Shown here one piece after another: positions 8,528-17,832 of a stretch of DNA of 64,000 nucleotides. The notes beneath the pieces are model-generated. The model saw only the letters and a list, made by a program, of their open reading frames with translations. It was not told where the DNA came from and made no database searches. Numbering within the stretch: position 1 is the first letter of the stretch; the number at the start of each line of letters is the position of its first letter. The translations under genes were made by a program, and so were the position numbers. This DNA is from an uncultured Eubacteriales bacterium. GTDB taxonomy: Bacteria; Bacillota; Clostridia; Oscillospirales; Acutalibacteraceae. The stretch is from assembly GCA_934561055.1 (NCBI GenBank), contig CAKTFN010000005.1, positions 1 to 64,000 of the forward strand. Reading direction: 5' to 3'.

Positions 8528-9934
8528 TTAAAATAATTCAACATCTTCACCCGCTATATATTTAAGCAAACGAGTAAGATCCTTATTGTTGATTTTTCCG
8601 TCACCGTTAATATCCAACGCTTCTTCAACGACGGTAACCGTTTCTCCGGCAAGAGATTTAAGCAACCTTGTCAAATCTTTGTTATTAATTATACCGTCTC
8701 CGTTGATATCGCCGGGAACTCTCAACGAGCTTAAATCAGCCCAACCCAAAACATAATAACCGTCGTTATGGGGCATGAACAACTGAGTACATTTACCTGC
8801 TCTTCCAAAATAATAACATATATCGTTTGGATATATACGATATATTCTCGAATCCATGATAGATGTTGGAAATAGCGGCATATACTCATATGCCATAAAC
8901 TCAGATAGATTCAACGATGGATCAGCAATAAAATTTGTAATTTCTGTATACGCAGTTTTCACTCCTCCTGTTGCTGTTATCGGAAAGCTGACCTTGCACC
9001 AACCGTTTAAATAAACTTCATGTATAGTACAATAATCATCCTTATATATTTCTCCATCATCAGTCGTCAGATCAATAGCTTTTGTTTTAAAATTTTCTGA
9101 AACACATGGATAAGATTTAAAATTTCCGAATTTTTCAAACCTTGAATCAATCTCATATGGAGGCGGTAGATTGTCATTGGACTTTGACACAACATTATAA
9201 ATTCCGTTTTCATATACAAGATATCCATCAGAATTTACTGCTGTTTTTTTATCAATAACAACTTTTCTTGCCACAGGTGGAGTTTGCTCATATATTGTTA
9301 TTGTTGATTCTGTTACCTCTCCAATCCAAATTATATGTCCACCCGAAGAACTGCTAACGGCATCTCCCGAAGCAATATCAGTAATCTTTACATTCCTTGT
9401 TGTAGTGCTGTATACAGAATTTTGAATGCCTTGAACCGAATCATATTTGGGATTGCTTCCACTCATAAAACTTCCACCGAATACTTCACTTATAAATGTT
9501 GCGCAACAAGAACCATAAACCGGTCCGGTTCGATTTGCACCGACAGAAACGCAATATGCCGTTGCAGAATAGTTTGCGGTTGCTTTGCTTTTAAATTGAT
9601 CTAAAGAAAGCAAACTGTCTCCAACTATTTCGCTCGTAAACAGTGTATATGGCATACCCCTAACGATTTCTCCGGCTTCAAAGTGCATTTTTCCGTTATA
9701 TGGATTTTCGTTCCATACATCAATTCTTTCGGACGGAACCCATTCAAAATTCACTATAGCTTCAGCACGTTCTTTCATCGCTTCAAAGTCTGTCGCATTT
9801 GATAATGCTACAACTTTTTTAGGACAAAAAATCAATCCCGAAGCCAGTAAAGAAAACACTGTTAGTATCAGTAAAAAATTCTTTAGCCTTTTTATAGTTA
9901 TCTCCTCCCTAATCCGGCTATAGGCTGAAATCAA
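8528..9934 (-). CDS. Secreted dockerin protein with Cys/His peptidase-like (NlpC/P60-CHAP type) domain
   Basis: 468 aa from a TTG at 9934 that overlaps the upstream stop (TTGA). Signal-like segment about 15-45 (RLKNFLLILTVFSLLASG). About 50-250: a probable papain-like peptidase core with YGSCCATFISEVFGG (candidate nucleophile Cys) and GGHIIWIGEV (candidate His), as in NlpC/P60 and CHAP amidases that cut peptidoglycan cross-links. About 265-390: SH3-like repeat with WCKV. About 400-468: dockerin with two calcium loops (DINGDGIIN, DINGDGKIN) and NNKDLTRLL. A strong AGGGAGGAG at about 9902-9910 precedes an in-frame ATA (9895) that would give the short signal peptide IKRLKNF, so the true start is unclear. 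The peptidase call is by motif and inferred. Confidence 0.7.
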   Translation of the reverse strand: MISAYSRIREEITIKRLKNFLLILTVFSLLASGLIFCPKKVVALSNATDFEAMKERAEAIVNFEWVPSERIDVWNENPYNGKMHFEAGEIVRGMPYTLFTSEIVGDSLLSLDQFKSKATANYSATAYCVSVGANRTGPVYGSCCATFISEVFGGSFMSGSNPKYDSVQGIQNSVYSTTTRNVKITDIASGDAVSSSSGGHIIWIGEVTESTITIYEQTPPVARKVVIDKKTAVNSDGYLVYENGIYNVVSKSNDNLPPPYEIDSRFEKFGNFKSYPCVSENFKTKAIDLTTDDGEIYKDDYCTIHEVYLNGWCKVSFPITATGGVKTAYTEITNFIADPSLNLSEFMAYEYMPLFPTSIMDSRIYRIYPNDICYYFGRAGKCTQLFMPHNDGYYVLGWADLSSLRVPGDINGDGIINNKDLTRLLKSLAGETVTVVEEALDINGDGKINNKDLTRLLKYIAGEDVELF

Positions 9935-12312
9935 TTAATCTCAACTTTTTCGCCGGCAAGATATTTTAAAAGGCGTGTCAAATCTTTATTGTTTATTTTT
10001 CCGTCACCGTTAACATCCAGCGCTTCATCAACCACTTCGACCGTCTCTCCGGAAAGATATTTGAGAAGGCGTGTAAGATCTTTGTTATTAACCTGTCCGT
10101 CAGAGTTAATATCTCCCGGCATATGTGTTGCGTGAGCCATCTTTTCCCAAACAGCATAGAGTGTAACCGACGAATCGTAATAGTAGTTATCACCGGCAAC
10201 ATACTCCGGTTCGGTATCATCTTTTTTTTGAGACCAACCTTTAAATGTGTAGCCTTCTCTCGTAGGAATCGATTCGCTGAGTTTTATATCTTGACCATAA
10301 GTTTTTGTCTGTGTCGTCGGAGCTCCCGTTCCACCATTTGCATTGAACGAAACTGTATACTTCTTTGCCTCCCAAACGGCATATAAGGTCACCGATGCAT
10401 TATCACTGTAATTTGCTCCTGCCGCATACGTTGCCGTTGTCGAAGAAGAACTTTTCGCCCAACCTTTAAATGTATATCCGACTCTTTCCGGCTTTTTATC
10501 GCTAAGTTTAATTGCCAACGCATGGGTTTTTATCTGCGGTTCAGGCGCACCTATTCCCCCGTTAGCATCAAAAGTAATATTATACTGATTTGCTTTCCAA
10601 ACAGCATATAGGGTTGCTGCAGTATTTGAAGAATAAACACTTCCCGCCGTATATGCTGCAGATGTAGCCGATGAACTTGTTGACCAACCAACAAATGTAT
10701 AGCCCGCTCTTTTAGGAGCAGTAGAACTTAACGTAAGATTTACATCATGGGTTTTTGTTTGAGATGACGGAGCACCGATTCCCCCATTTGCGTTATAGGA
10801 AACAGTATATGTCTTCTTTAGATCGGATGTATAAACCCAACCGCATCTCAGTCCCGGATCAGAATCACAGGGATATATAATTTGCATCATACTTCCACTC
10901 TCGGCGACTTTGTAAATTGTATCTCCGGTATCAATCCAGCCCCATGATGATGAATCACCATTTCTAAGATATGTCAATGCATGATTGGGAGCGGTCATTT
11001 TCTGTGGGCTCATTGACGAATTTATAAATACAGACTTATTAACATAAACAATTTTTGTTGTTCCGTCACTCCACGGGCATTTACACTGAACTTTGCCGTT
11101 AGAGTACACTGCTGTTATTATACATTCATCGCTTGGATAAATGTTGCCCGGTGAAGATGAGAAACCGATTTCATTGTAGCATTTCACCTTTTCCGTAGAA
11201 ATTGTTCGGCAAATAAATACAGGCCATGATTCTGTGCTCGGCTCATCTAAAGCGCTGCTATATACCCAACCACAACGCCATCCGTTTGACGACTTAGGAT
11301 ATATAATCTGTGTTTTGTTTCCGCTCGTACCAACAATATATATCGTATCACCGACATCTATCCAACCTATATTTGTTGACATATCATCATGAATATATGT
11401 CAAAGCATATTGAGGAGCTGTTCTTTTTCTCGGAGTATAATCTGCACTAAGGAAATTTGATAAATATGTATAGACCGTTCTTCCGTTGCTGTATCCGCTC
11501 CACGGGCAATTAACCTTACACCAACCGCCAATATATACTTCTTTGATTGTGCAATCATCGGTTGAATATATTCTGCCAACACTTACTCCTTCAATTCCGT
11601 CGTATGCCGTAACATTATCATTTCCCGATGTATAGGCACTGAACGGAACAGGATAACGTGAGTCAATGGTGGGAGTCGGCTCCGATTCACTTGATTTGTC
11701 ACTCAAAGCCCACGGAGCACTATACACAGTGCAACTCGAAAAGTTTCCTGTATTTATAGAGCGATCCCATCTAATAAGACATTTGCCACCCCAATTACAC
11801 TCACCAACTTTTATTGTTTTTCCGCTGACAGAAGCAACCATTACCCAGTGACCCCATTTTGAACCCGAGCCATCACCATAATAATGTATCACATCGCCGG
11901 GTTTCAAAGATGACAATGAGCCTTTGCTCCAAGCTGTACAATACGAATTATATGCGACGTATGCTAACTTTTGGGCAAAACCACAGCACTGTGACGCACC
12001 GTTAAACCTGTTACAGTCATACTTATTTACGTAATAGCTATAACTTGTATTTTCATGGCTAGCACATGGGCTACCACTGACACTGTCATCATACTTTGTT
12101 GAAATACCATTGCTTTTTAAATAATTGTAACATTCTGTAGTTGACGAGACATAATGATTCCAATATTTACCTTGCGGGAACTTCGACTTTAAGTCTGCTA
12201 ATGAAACCGAAACAGCATCAGCTGTAAAAATAATACTATTAGGATTTCCCAAAAAGGCTATTGAACCAAATAGAACCGATATTGTTAACAAAAGCGCAAT
12301 TGCTTTTTTCAT
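9931..12312 (-). CDS. Secreted dockerin protein with CHAP-like peptidase, SH3-like and InlB-type repeats
   Basis: 793 aa. The ATG at 12312 has GGAGG about 7 nt upstream; an ATG two codons before is too close. Signal peptide 1-33. About 40-205: CHAP/NlpC-like domain with SQCCGFAQKLAYVAYN (candidate Cys), PGDVIHYYG, GHWVMVASV (candidate His) and ECNWGG. About 215-520: two SH3-like blocks (GGWCKVNCPWS, GWIDVGDTIY, RCGWVYSS). About 525-715: three Listeria-Bacteroides (InlB B / Flg_new) repeats with SYNANGG...GYTFVGWS...TLYAVW. About 725-793: dockerin with NSDGQVNNKDLTRLLKYLSGE and a second loop. It would be secreted and docked to a cohesin, probably acting on cell wall or peptide substrates. Its layout parallels the next gene, so they are diverged paralogues. 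Confidence 0.75.
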   Translation of the reverse strand: MKKAIALLLTISVLFGSIAFLGNPNSIIFTADAVSVSLADLKSKFPQGKYWNHYVSSTTECYNYLKSNGISTKYDDSVSGSPCASHENTSYSYYVNKYDCNRFNGASQCCGFAQKLAYVAYNSYCTAWSKGSLSSLKPGDVIHYYGDGSGSKWGHWVMVASVSGKTIKVGECNWGGKCLIRWDRSINTGNFSSCTVYSAPWALSDKSSESEPTPTIDSRYPVPFSAYTSGNDNVTAYDGIEGVSVGRIYSTDDCTIKEVYIGGWCKVNCPWSGYSNGRTVYTYLSNFLSADYTPRKRTAPQYALTYIHDDMSTNIGWIDVGDTIYIVGTSGNKTQIIYPKSSNGWRCGWVYSSALDEPSTESWPVFICRTISTEKVKCYNEIGFSSSPGNIYPSDECIITAVYSNGKVQCKCPWSDGTTKIVYVNKSVFINSSMSPQKMTAPNHALTYLRNGDSSSWGWIDTGDTIYKVAESGSMMQIIYPCDSDPGLRCGWVYTSDLKKTYTVSYNANGGIGAPSSQTKTHDVNLTLSSTAPKRAGYTFVGWSTSSSATSAAYTAGSVYSSNTAATLYAVWKANQYNITFDANGGIGAPEPQIKTHALAIKLSDKKPERVGYTFKGWAKSSSSTTATYAAGANYSDNASVTLYAVWEAKKYTVSFNANGGTGAPTTQTKTYGQDIKLSESIPTREGYTFKGWSQKKDDTEPEYVAGDNYYYDSSVTLYAVWEKMAHATHMPGDINSDGQVNNKDLTRLLKYLSGETVEVVDEALDVNGDGKINNKDLTRLLKYLAGEKVEIN

Positions 12313-12419
12313 TGCCATTCCTCCTCTGCACTCCAGCAAAACTTGATATTTTAATACACACTGCTGTACCACGCAAAATCTGCGTTACAAAATAATGATC
12401 CAACTATAGTTCGTTTTCT

Positions 12420-12443
12420 GCCGGCGCCAATAATGACGCCGGC
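12420..12443 (-). other. GC-rich hairpin between two cluster genes
   Basis: A perfect 7-bp stem GCCGGCG/CGCCGGC with a 10-nt loop lies between the stop of the giant protein gene and the start of the CHAP-like gene. No U-tract follows, so it is more likely an RNA-processing or partial-termination structure than a full terminator. Confidence 0.5.
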
Positions 12444-12459
12444 GAAGTGCAATTTCCGA

Positions 12460-15400
12460 TTATTTTTCGCGATACATTACCCATTCCTGGATATTGGAGA
12501 TATCGGAACCGGTAGGATAGCTTGTTGATTCTTTATTTTCATCCTTATAGAAATAATAAGTGTAGATGGGTTCCTGATAATACCAGCGCGTGGAATAGAT
12601 AGGCTTACTGGAATCCGTTTCATATCCTTCAGAAGCAAAATATACAGCAGCCCATCTGGATGTACCCTCTGCATACCATCTGAATTTGCCGCTCTCATAT
12701 GAAACAGGTCGTTGAGATGCGTTTGTCGGATAATAGTTTAGCTTGACATCGTAGTATGTTCTTCCTCCGCCTGCACTTGTGTAACTATAGTCAAGGGGAC
12801 TATTACCGTACTTATAAAAATGCCAATAATAGGTTGAACCATATCCCGACACATACTGCTCTGACCAAACGTTTCTTGAACCGTTTGAGGGATTAGAATA
12901 AACCGGACCCTGCGTACTTCCCCATGAGGTACGTTTTGTGTCATACTTTGTCCAGCCGGTCATTGAGGAAGAGCCGGATGAAGTATACGATCTTTGCGTA
13001 TATGAATACTTTCTGTTTACTATTTCTGCTCCGTCGGGAACATCTTCAATTCGTGTCCATTCTGACAAATCTTTATTTGTCCAATGAGCATAAAGAATAA
13101 TGTCTTTAACTTCATTTACCGTTGTAGATTCAAAGACTTGTTCTCCGCCTTCTGCCTCAGTAAACCATCCAATAAAGTTGTTGTAATCCTTATTAGGAGT
13201 TGGCATAGTGCCATATTGATCTTCTAAAATAACATTTTTTATCTTCTCGTCTTCAGATATAGTTCCGCCATTTGGATCAAAGATAATTCTTACCACGCCT
13301 TTTTCATAATCGGAGAATTTTGCGCTGTCGATATCTTTGGTTTCTCCCTTAATTATTATATATTTATCATTCGTTATCTTTCCGCACAAAAGCAAATTAT
13401 TATATACCGTAAGACTACTTGTATAACCTTCTCCTATCTGATTAAGCACTAAATTTCTTGAAAGCATAGCATTTCCGCGTTCTGAAGTAACCGAAGACTC
13501 TCCATACAGTGACAAATCGGTTGTCTCTGCTGAACAAATTAATGCTATTCCCGGAGCTTTTGCTATAATATCTTGAAAAACTACTTTTGGGGAAGAAATC
13601 TGCAATGGTGCTTTACCGGACGAATTAAGTTCCACTCTAGTTATGGTAGTTTTTTCAGCATCTGAATCAATTACAAGGTTGTCAAATTTTTCTCCATTGC
13701 CATTAAATGTGAAAGATTCTATTGTTTCAGGGATTGACAAAACAACATTTTTAAGATCATCACATTTTGGAGAAATGTTCATTTCAATTTGTTTTGCACC
13801 TGATTTAATAGCAGCTATTGCTACATCTTTTTTGGCTACATTTACTTTAATTTTTTCAAACCCATTAAAGGCATTACTTTCAATTTCAGTAACACTGTCA
13901 TCTAAAAATGCATATTTAATGTTTGTACAACCCTTAAAGGCCTCAGCACCTACTTTTTTGAGCCTTGGAGATTCCTTTCCATTGATTCCTGATTCAAGAT
14001 CTTTAAATTCAACACATTTTAAAGAGGTACAATTTTCAAATGCATGCGCAGGTATTTCTGTAATCGTATTTGGAATTACAATGGCTTCCACGTATGATTT
14101 ATCTTTAAATAGTCCCTCTTTCATTCCAACAACTTTTATTGCGGTATAAGTTCCATCAAGATTGTCTATTCTTTTGTATTTGGGTATTGAAACGATTTTA
14201 TCTTCGCCATTATATTCGGTAACAATACCATTTTTACTAATTACAAGACCCTCACTTTCTGCTGTTCTTTCAGCAACATATTGAGCAATATCTGTTGGAA
14301 TATTAAAAGAAATCACTCCGGTTTGATTATCTTCATATTTTGCATCCTTATATGAATAATCCTCATACCTATACATCTTTTCATTTCCATCCAAAACTGT
14401 AATAGTGCTGGTGAAAAATGATGCCGATTCAACATCGTATCCGACAACTGCAAACACATGAGCTGTATTTGCATATACCCAACGATGATATCCCTCAATA
14501 GTTCCATTTGATGTAACCGTTTCTTTTATCTCCGTACTTTTCACATTTGAAAACGAAACAGACGAAGAATATTCTTCGGAATTAGTAGTTGAATTCTCCT
14601 GACCGGTTGTTTCACTTTGATCTGTTGTTTCCAGATAACTTTTTCCATACCCACATTTTTCACTTATTTTTTTTGATATGGTTTTGGTCATTTCGGTTTC
14701 TTTGCTAAATGTTGAACTTGCACCATATCCGGATTCACTATTCCAACTCGTTGTATTGGTTCTATTTGTGCCGGTATGTCCGACATCTCCGGTTTGATCG
14801 CTTCCGCCAACGTCGCTTTCTGTTCCTGCTTTAGTATCAACCGTATCGCTTTCACTTGACTTCATGCTTCCGCCAACCTCGGCCTCAACACCTAACGTCT
14901 TGCTTATCAGTCTTGATGTTCCTATTTTTGCATTTATTTCGGCTGAAAAGTCGGTTCTGTTTCCCGTTTCTTTAATATCATAACTTTTTGTATTGTTCGT
15001 CGAAGTATTAAGACTGTATTCATCTTTTGTATCTAAAGTTATAGTAGTATCGGTAGTGCTGCTGCCGCTGCTTACATACCAATTATTACTGTCGCTTTTA
15101 CAAATTCTTTCTGCTTCTTCTACCTCCATTCCGTTTTCTTTTGCCCACTCTTCATTAACAGTTGATCCCTTTGACCAACCATTTGATAGCGTCCAACCAA
15201 ATGTTTCGGTTGTTGCTTTTGAAACAGTCGATGTATATGTTTTCATAAATTCTTCAGAAACCGTTTCTGAATATGTCGTCTCTCTAGTAAAAGGCAGTCC
15301 TCCTGAATTAATACCTCCAAAATCAATAATATTGGCAACCGGAACATTTCTGATTTCTCCGACTTCATATGTAAATGTTATCATGTTATTGTCTTCATAA

Positions 15401-16584
15401 ATAATCGGATCGCCAACTTTGTTTTTTGTCCATGCTTGATTTCTCTTGCTGATCCAGTTTGCGGTAAATATTTTATCACCGGTTGTTCCAATCGGTACCC
15501 TTTTATATATTGTTCCGTTTTCATCTGACCAGCCAGCAAAAATATATCCGTTAAGAGTGGGAGCCGGCAGAACTAATGCCTTGTTTACTGTATATGTTGA
15601 ATATCTTTCATCTTTAACAGAATCTTTCACGCTGTTGGGGATTACCGAATCAGTGAATTCATATTGAATATCATATGATTCAAGTGACCAATGTGCTGTA
15701 AGATAAAAGTTTTTTGCAGTGCCTTTAGAAACTCTCATAACTCTATTATTGTCATCATCATACCAACCGTCAAATTTGTATCCCGGCACATAAAGCTTTT
15801 CTAAGGCATCAACCCCATCTTCTGATGCATACTTAACTGTCTTCGGATAATCTATAGTCTGAGATTTTAAATATGAGTCATTGTCAAAATTTCCATATAT
15901 GTCATAATTAATACTGTATTCTGTTTTTTCAAGTTTTGAAATAATGACCTCGTTGATATCAGTTATCTCATTATCACCGTTTCGATCCCAAAAATACTTT
16001 TTACATTCAGAACATTGAAAATAAGCTCTGTTTCCGTCTTTCTCATATGTCGGTTCAATCGCAGGAAACTCAATACAATCGTGACCTTTTGCATTTACGA
16101 TTGTTTCTTCAACTGTTATCTCCCTTGAGCCGTTTTCTTCGCTGAAATATTTTCCGCACTTTGCGCAATGCCAATATGCAATATTTCCGTCTTCAAGGCA
16201 GGTAGCTTTTACTTCATCAACCTTCTGCATCTGGTGTTGACAACCCTTGGGGAAAATTTCAACGTCTTCACCTGCAACATACTTGAGCAAACGGGTAAGG
16301 TCCTTGTTGTTTACCCTTCCGTCTCCGTTGGTGTCAAGCAAAAGTTCGTTTACGGTAACGCTTTCACCCGCAATATACTTGAGCAAACGGGTAAGGTCCT
16401 TGTTGTTAACGACGCCGTCACCATTAATGTCACCCGCAACTGCTCCACTTTGCAAAGATACATCATCGGATGCAGCCTTGGCACGCAAAGAATCAATGCC
16501 TGTAAAGCATGACAAATTGGCGCATGAAAGCATCATGAGAACGCACATAAACAACGCAAGTGCTTTTTTGAACGATTTTTTCAT
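12460..16584 (-). CDS. Giant secreted dockerin protein with Ser/Thr-rich, possibly pore-forming core and BspA-like LRRs
   Basis: 1374 aa, AAAGGAGATC before the ATG. Signal peptide 1-38. A dockerin lies directly after it (about 48-112, two NNKDLTRLLKY loops). Two Cys blocks (about 115-215: ATCLEDGNIAYWHCAKCG) and InlB-type repeats (about 225-375) follow. Residues about 395-790 are a Ser/Thr-alternating region (TYSETVSEEFMKTYTSTVSK, SSSVSFSNVKSTEIKETV) with a Gly/Ser-rich middle, closing with GYHRWVYANTAHVFAVVGYD. That pattern resembles beta-pore-forming proteins of the aerolysin/ETX-MTX2 kind, but this is inference. BspA-like leucine-rich repeats (IPNTITEIPAHAFENCTSL) span about 800-930, another InlB repeat about 1090-1160. 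The C-terminus is aromatic (RWYYQEPIYTYYFY). It could be tethered to a cohesin scaffold through its N-terminal dockerin. Confidence 0.75.
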   Translation of the reverse strand: MKKSFKKALALFMCVLMMLSCANLSCFTGIDSLRAKAASDDVSLQSGAVAGDINGDGVVNNKDLTRLLKYIAGESVTVNELLLDTNGDGRVNNKDLTRLLKYVAGEDVEIFPKGCQHQMQKVDEVKATCLEDGNIAYWHCAKCGKYFSEENGSREITVEETIVNAKGHDCIEFPAIEPTYEKDGNRAYFQCSECKKYFWDRNGDNEITDINEVIISKLEKTEYSINYDIYGNFDNDSYLKSQTIDYPKTVKYASEDGVDALEKLYVPGYKFDGWYDDDNNRVMRVSKGTAKNFYLTAHWSLESYDIQYEFTDSVIPNSVKDSVKDERYSTYTVNKALVLPAPTLNGYIFAGWSDENGTIYKRVPIGTTGDKIFTANWISKRNQAWTKNKVGDPIIYEDNNMITFTYEVGEIRNVPVANIIDFGGINSGGLPFTRETTYSETVSEEFMKTYTSTVSKATTETFGWTLSNGWSKGSTVNEEWAKENGMEVEEAERICKSDSNNWYVSSGSSTTDTTITLDTKDEYSLNTSTNNTKSYDIKETGNRTDFSAEINAKIGTSRLISKTLGVEAEVGGSMKSSESDTVDTKAGTESDVGGSDQTGDVGHTGTNRTNTTSWNSESGYGASSTFSKETEMTKTISKKISEKCGYGKSYLETTDQSETTGQENSTTNSEEYSSSVSFSNVKSTEIKETVTSNGTIEGYHRWVYANTAHVFAVVGYDVESASFFTSTITVLDGNEKMYRYEDYSYKDAKYEDNQTGVISFNIPTDIAQYVAERTAESEGLVISKNGIVTEYNGEDKIVSIPKYKRIDNLDGTYTAIKVVGMKEGLFKDKSYVEAIVIPNTITEIPAHAFENCTSLKCVEFKDLESGINGKESPRLKKVGAEAFKGCTNIKYAFLDDSVTEIESNAFNGFEKIKVNVAKKDVAIAAIKSGAKQIEMNISPKCDDLKNVVLSIPETIESFTFNGNGEKFDNLVIDSDAEKTTITRVELNSSGKAPLQISSPKVVFQDIIAKAPGIALICSAETTDLSLYGESSVTSERGNAMLSRNLVLNQIGEGYTSSLTVYNNLLLCGKITNDKYIIIKGETKDIDSAKFSDYEKGVVRIIFDPNGGTISEDEKIKNVILEDQYGTMPTPNKDYNNFIGWFTEAEGGEQVFESTTVNEVKDIILYAHWTNKDLSEWTRIEDVPDGAEIVNRKYSYTQRSYTSSGSSSMTGWTKYDTKRTSWGSTQGPVYSNPSNGSRNVWSEQYVSGYGSTYYWHFYKYGNSPLDYSYTSAGGGRTYYDVKLNYYPTNASQRPVSYESGKFRWYAEGTSRWAAVYFASEGYETDSSKPIYSTRWYYQEPIYTYYFYKDENKESTSYPTGSDISNIQEWVMYREK

Positions 16585-16684
16585 AGCTTTGATCTCCTTT
16601 GTATTATTTTTATATATATTTATAAAATCATTCGAGCAAAATCTGTCTCAAATGATATAGTTTTAGAGCTTATTAAACATTAAA

Positions 16685-17227
16685 TCAAACTCCGAACATT
16701 TTTCTTAAAACTTTTAAAATTTGTTTTAAAAGCAGAATAATTTTGCTTACCATTGACTCTGAAATGCCGACATTAACCTGTCCCGGAACAACCGTAAAGT
16801 TAACATCATCTTCATCATAGTTACTGATTTCTCCCGGAAGATAGCTGACCGAAACTTTTGCGGTTCCGTTTTCTGCCTTGTCAAGAACCTTAAACGTAAG
16901 ACTCAATATTTCACCGTTATATTTTGTATCTTTTCCACTGACCCAAACAGCTCTCGTTTTATAAGCAAACTGACCACCGAGATTTGACGAAACTTTTGCT
17001 TTTTTGAGTTCAAGCCGTGATGTGTCGTAATCAAATCCCAATGAAAACGAGTTGATTCCCGGATTGTTTTCAAGCTTGACGCTTAAAACAACCGTATCGC
17101 CCGGCATGGCTGTGGCACTTGTTACAACCAATCTCGGCTCATCGGCTGCAGCAAACACAAGCACGGTTCCAAATAACGAAGCCAGAATAATTGTCGTTAA
17201 TAACACAGCACTAATTTTTTTTACCAT
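16685..17227 (-). CDS. Secreted single-cohesin protein with C-terminal amphipathic helix
   Basis: 180 aa. The ATG at 17227 is preceded by GCGAGGAT and is followed by a signal peptide (KKISAVLLTTIILASLFGTV). About 30-150 is one subtype-A cohesin (NNPGINSFSLGFDYDTS, GGQFAYKTRAVWV, GEISNYDEDDVNF), closest to those of the two scaffolds downstream. The last 24 residues, after a short linker, are a hydrophobic/basic helix (MVSKIILLLKQILKVLRKMF) ending FGV. This gives a minimal cohesin on a membrane-seeking tail, a plausible cell-surface anchor for dockerin proteins. It lies 100 nt before the giant dockerin gene and 76 nt after the next gene upstream. No LPxTG, SLH or dockerin motif is present. Confidence 0.8.
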   Translation of the reverse strand: MVKKISAVLLTTIILASLFGTVLVFAAADEPRLVVTSATAMPGDTVVLSVKLENNPGINSFSLGFDYDTSRLELKKAKVSSNLGGQFAYKTRAVWVSGKDTKYNGEILSLTFKVLDKAENGTAKVSVSYLPGEISNYDEDDVNFTVVPGQVNVGISESMVSKIILLLKQILKVLRKMFGV

Positions 17228-17303
17228 ATCCTCGCATCCTTTACATTTTTGATAATCATACATAAACAATCAATACGCTGCATGAACTGCACCATAATTT
17301 TTA

Positions 17304-17510
17304 TTATATTGAAACAAAAGTTACTTTTGCAACGTCAAGGCTTCCGCCGGATTTTTTGTCGGTTTCAACTCTGACTGAAAGCGGATTCCCAAAGGACATA
17401 CTTTGCGACGCTTCATAAGAAGTCGGATTGTCAACTGCTGAGATTGGAACAATACAGATTGATGTAATAATCATCAAACTCGCCAATACGATTGATAAGA
17501 GTTTTTTCAT
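17304..17510 (-). CDS. Short secreted protein, probably truncated
   Basis: 68 aa, AAAAGGAGAC before the ATG at 17510. Residues 1-26 are a clear signal peptide (KKLLSIVLASLMIITSICIV). Only about 42 mature residues follow (SFGNPLSVRVETDKKSGGSL). They read like the first strands of a beta-sandwich that stops abruptly. It is the first gene of the cohesin-dockerin cluster in transcription order. Sequence between 17520 and 18090 holds another secreted-protein remnant, so this may be the surviving 5' end of a decayed larger gene. No function can be assigned. Confidence 0.55.
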   Translation of the reverse strand: MKKLLSIVLASLMIITSICIVPISAVDNPTSYEASQSMSFGNPLSVRVETDKKSGGSLDVAKVTFVSI

Positions 17511-17832
17511 TTTTTGTCTCCTTTTCTTTAACGACGAAATTTTAGTATAAGACATATAATCGACCAAAATAAATACTGATAAATTAATATGCCTAATACT
17601 AAAAAATCTTACTATTTTTTTAGCAAAATAACAAGTTAAAAGTAACAAGCGGTACTTTAAACAGAACAAACGGTAAAATATCTGACAATTTTAATATAAT
17701 TTCGTCATTAAACAGCTAATATTATAACACTTTTGTTTAATAGCATAGTGTCAAAGTTCTTTTCTGTGCGAACCAATCGGATCTTGGTGCTTAAACCAAT
17801 TTGTTATAAAACTATGCAGTGTGGACGCCAAT

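Noticed and set aside
3477..17510. Reading the cohesin-dockerin cluster as a cellulosome
   Set aside because: None of the dockerin proteins has a glycoside hydrolase or carbohydrate-binding module; the only GH9 gene is separated by tRNAs and an IS remnant and its dockerin status is not visible.
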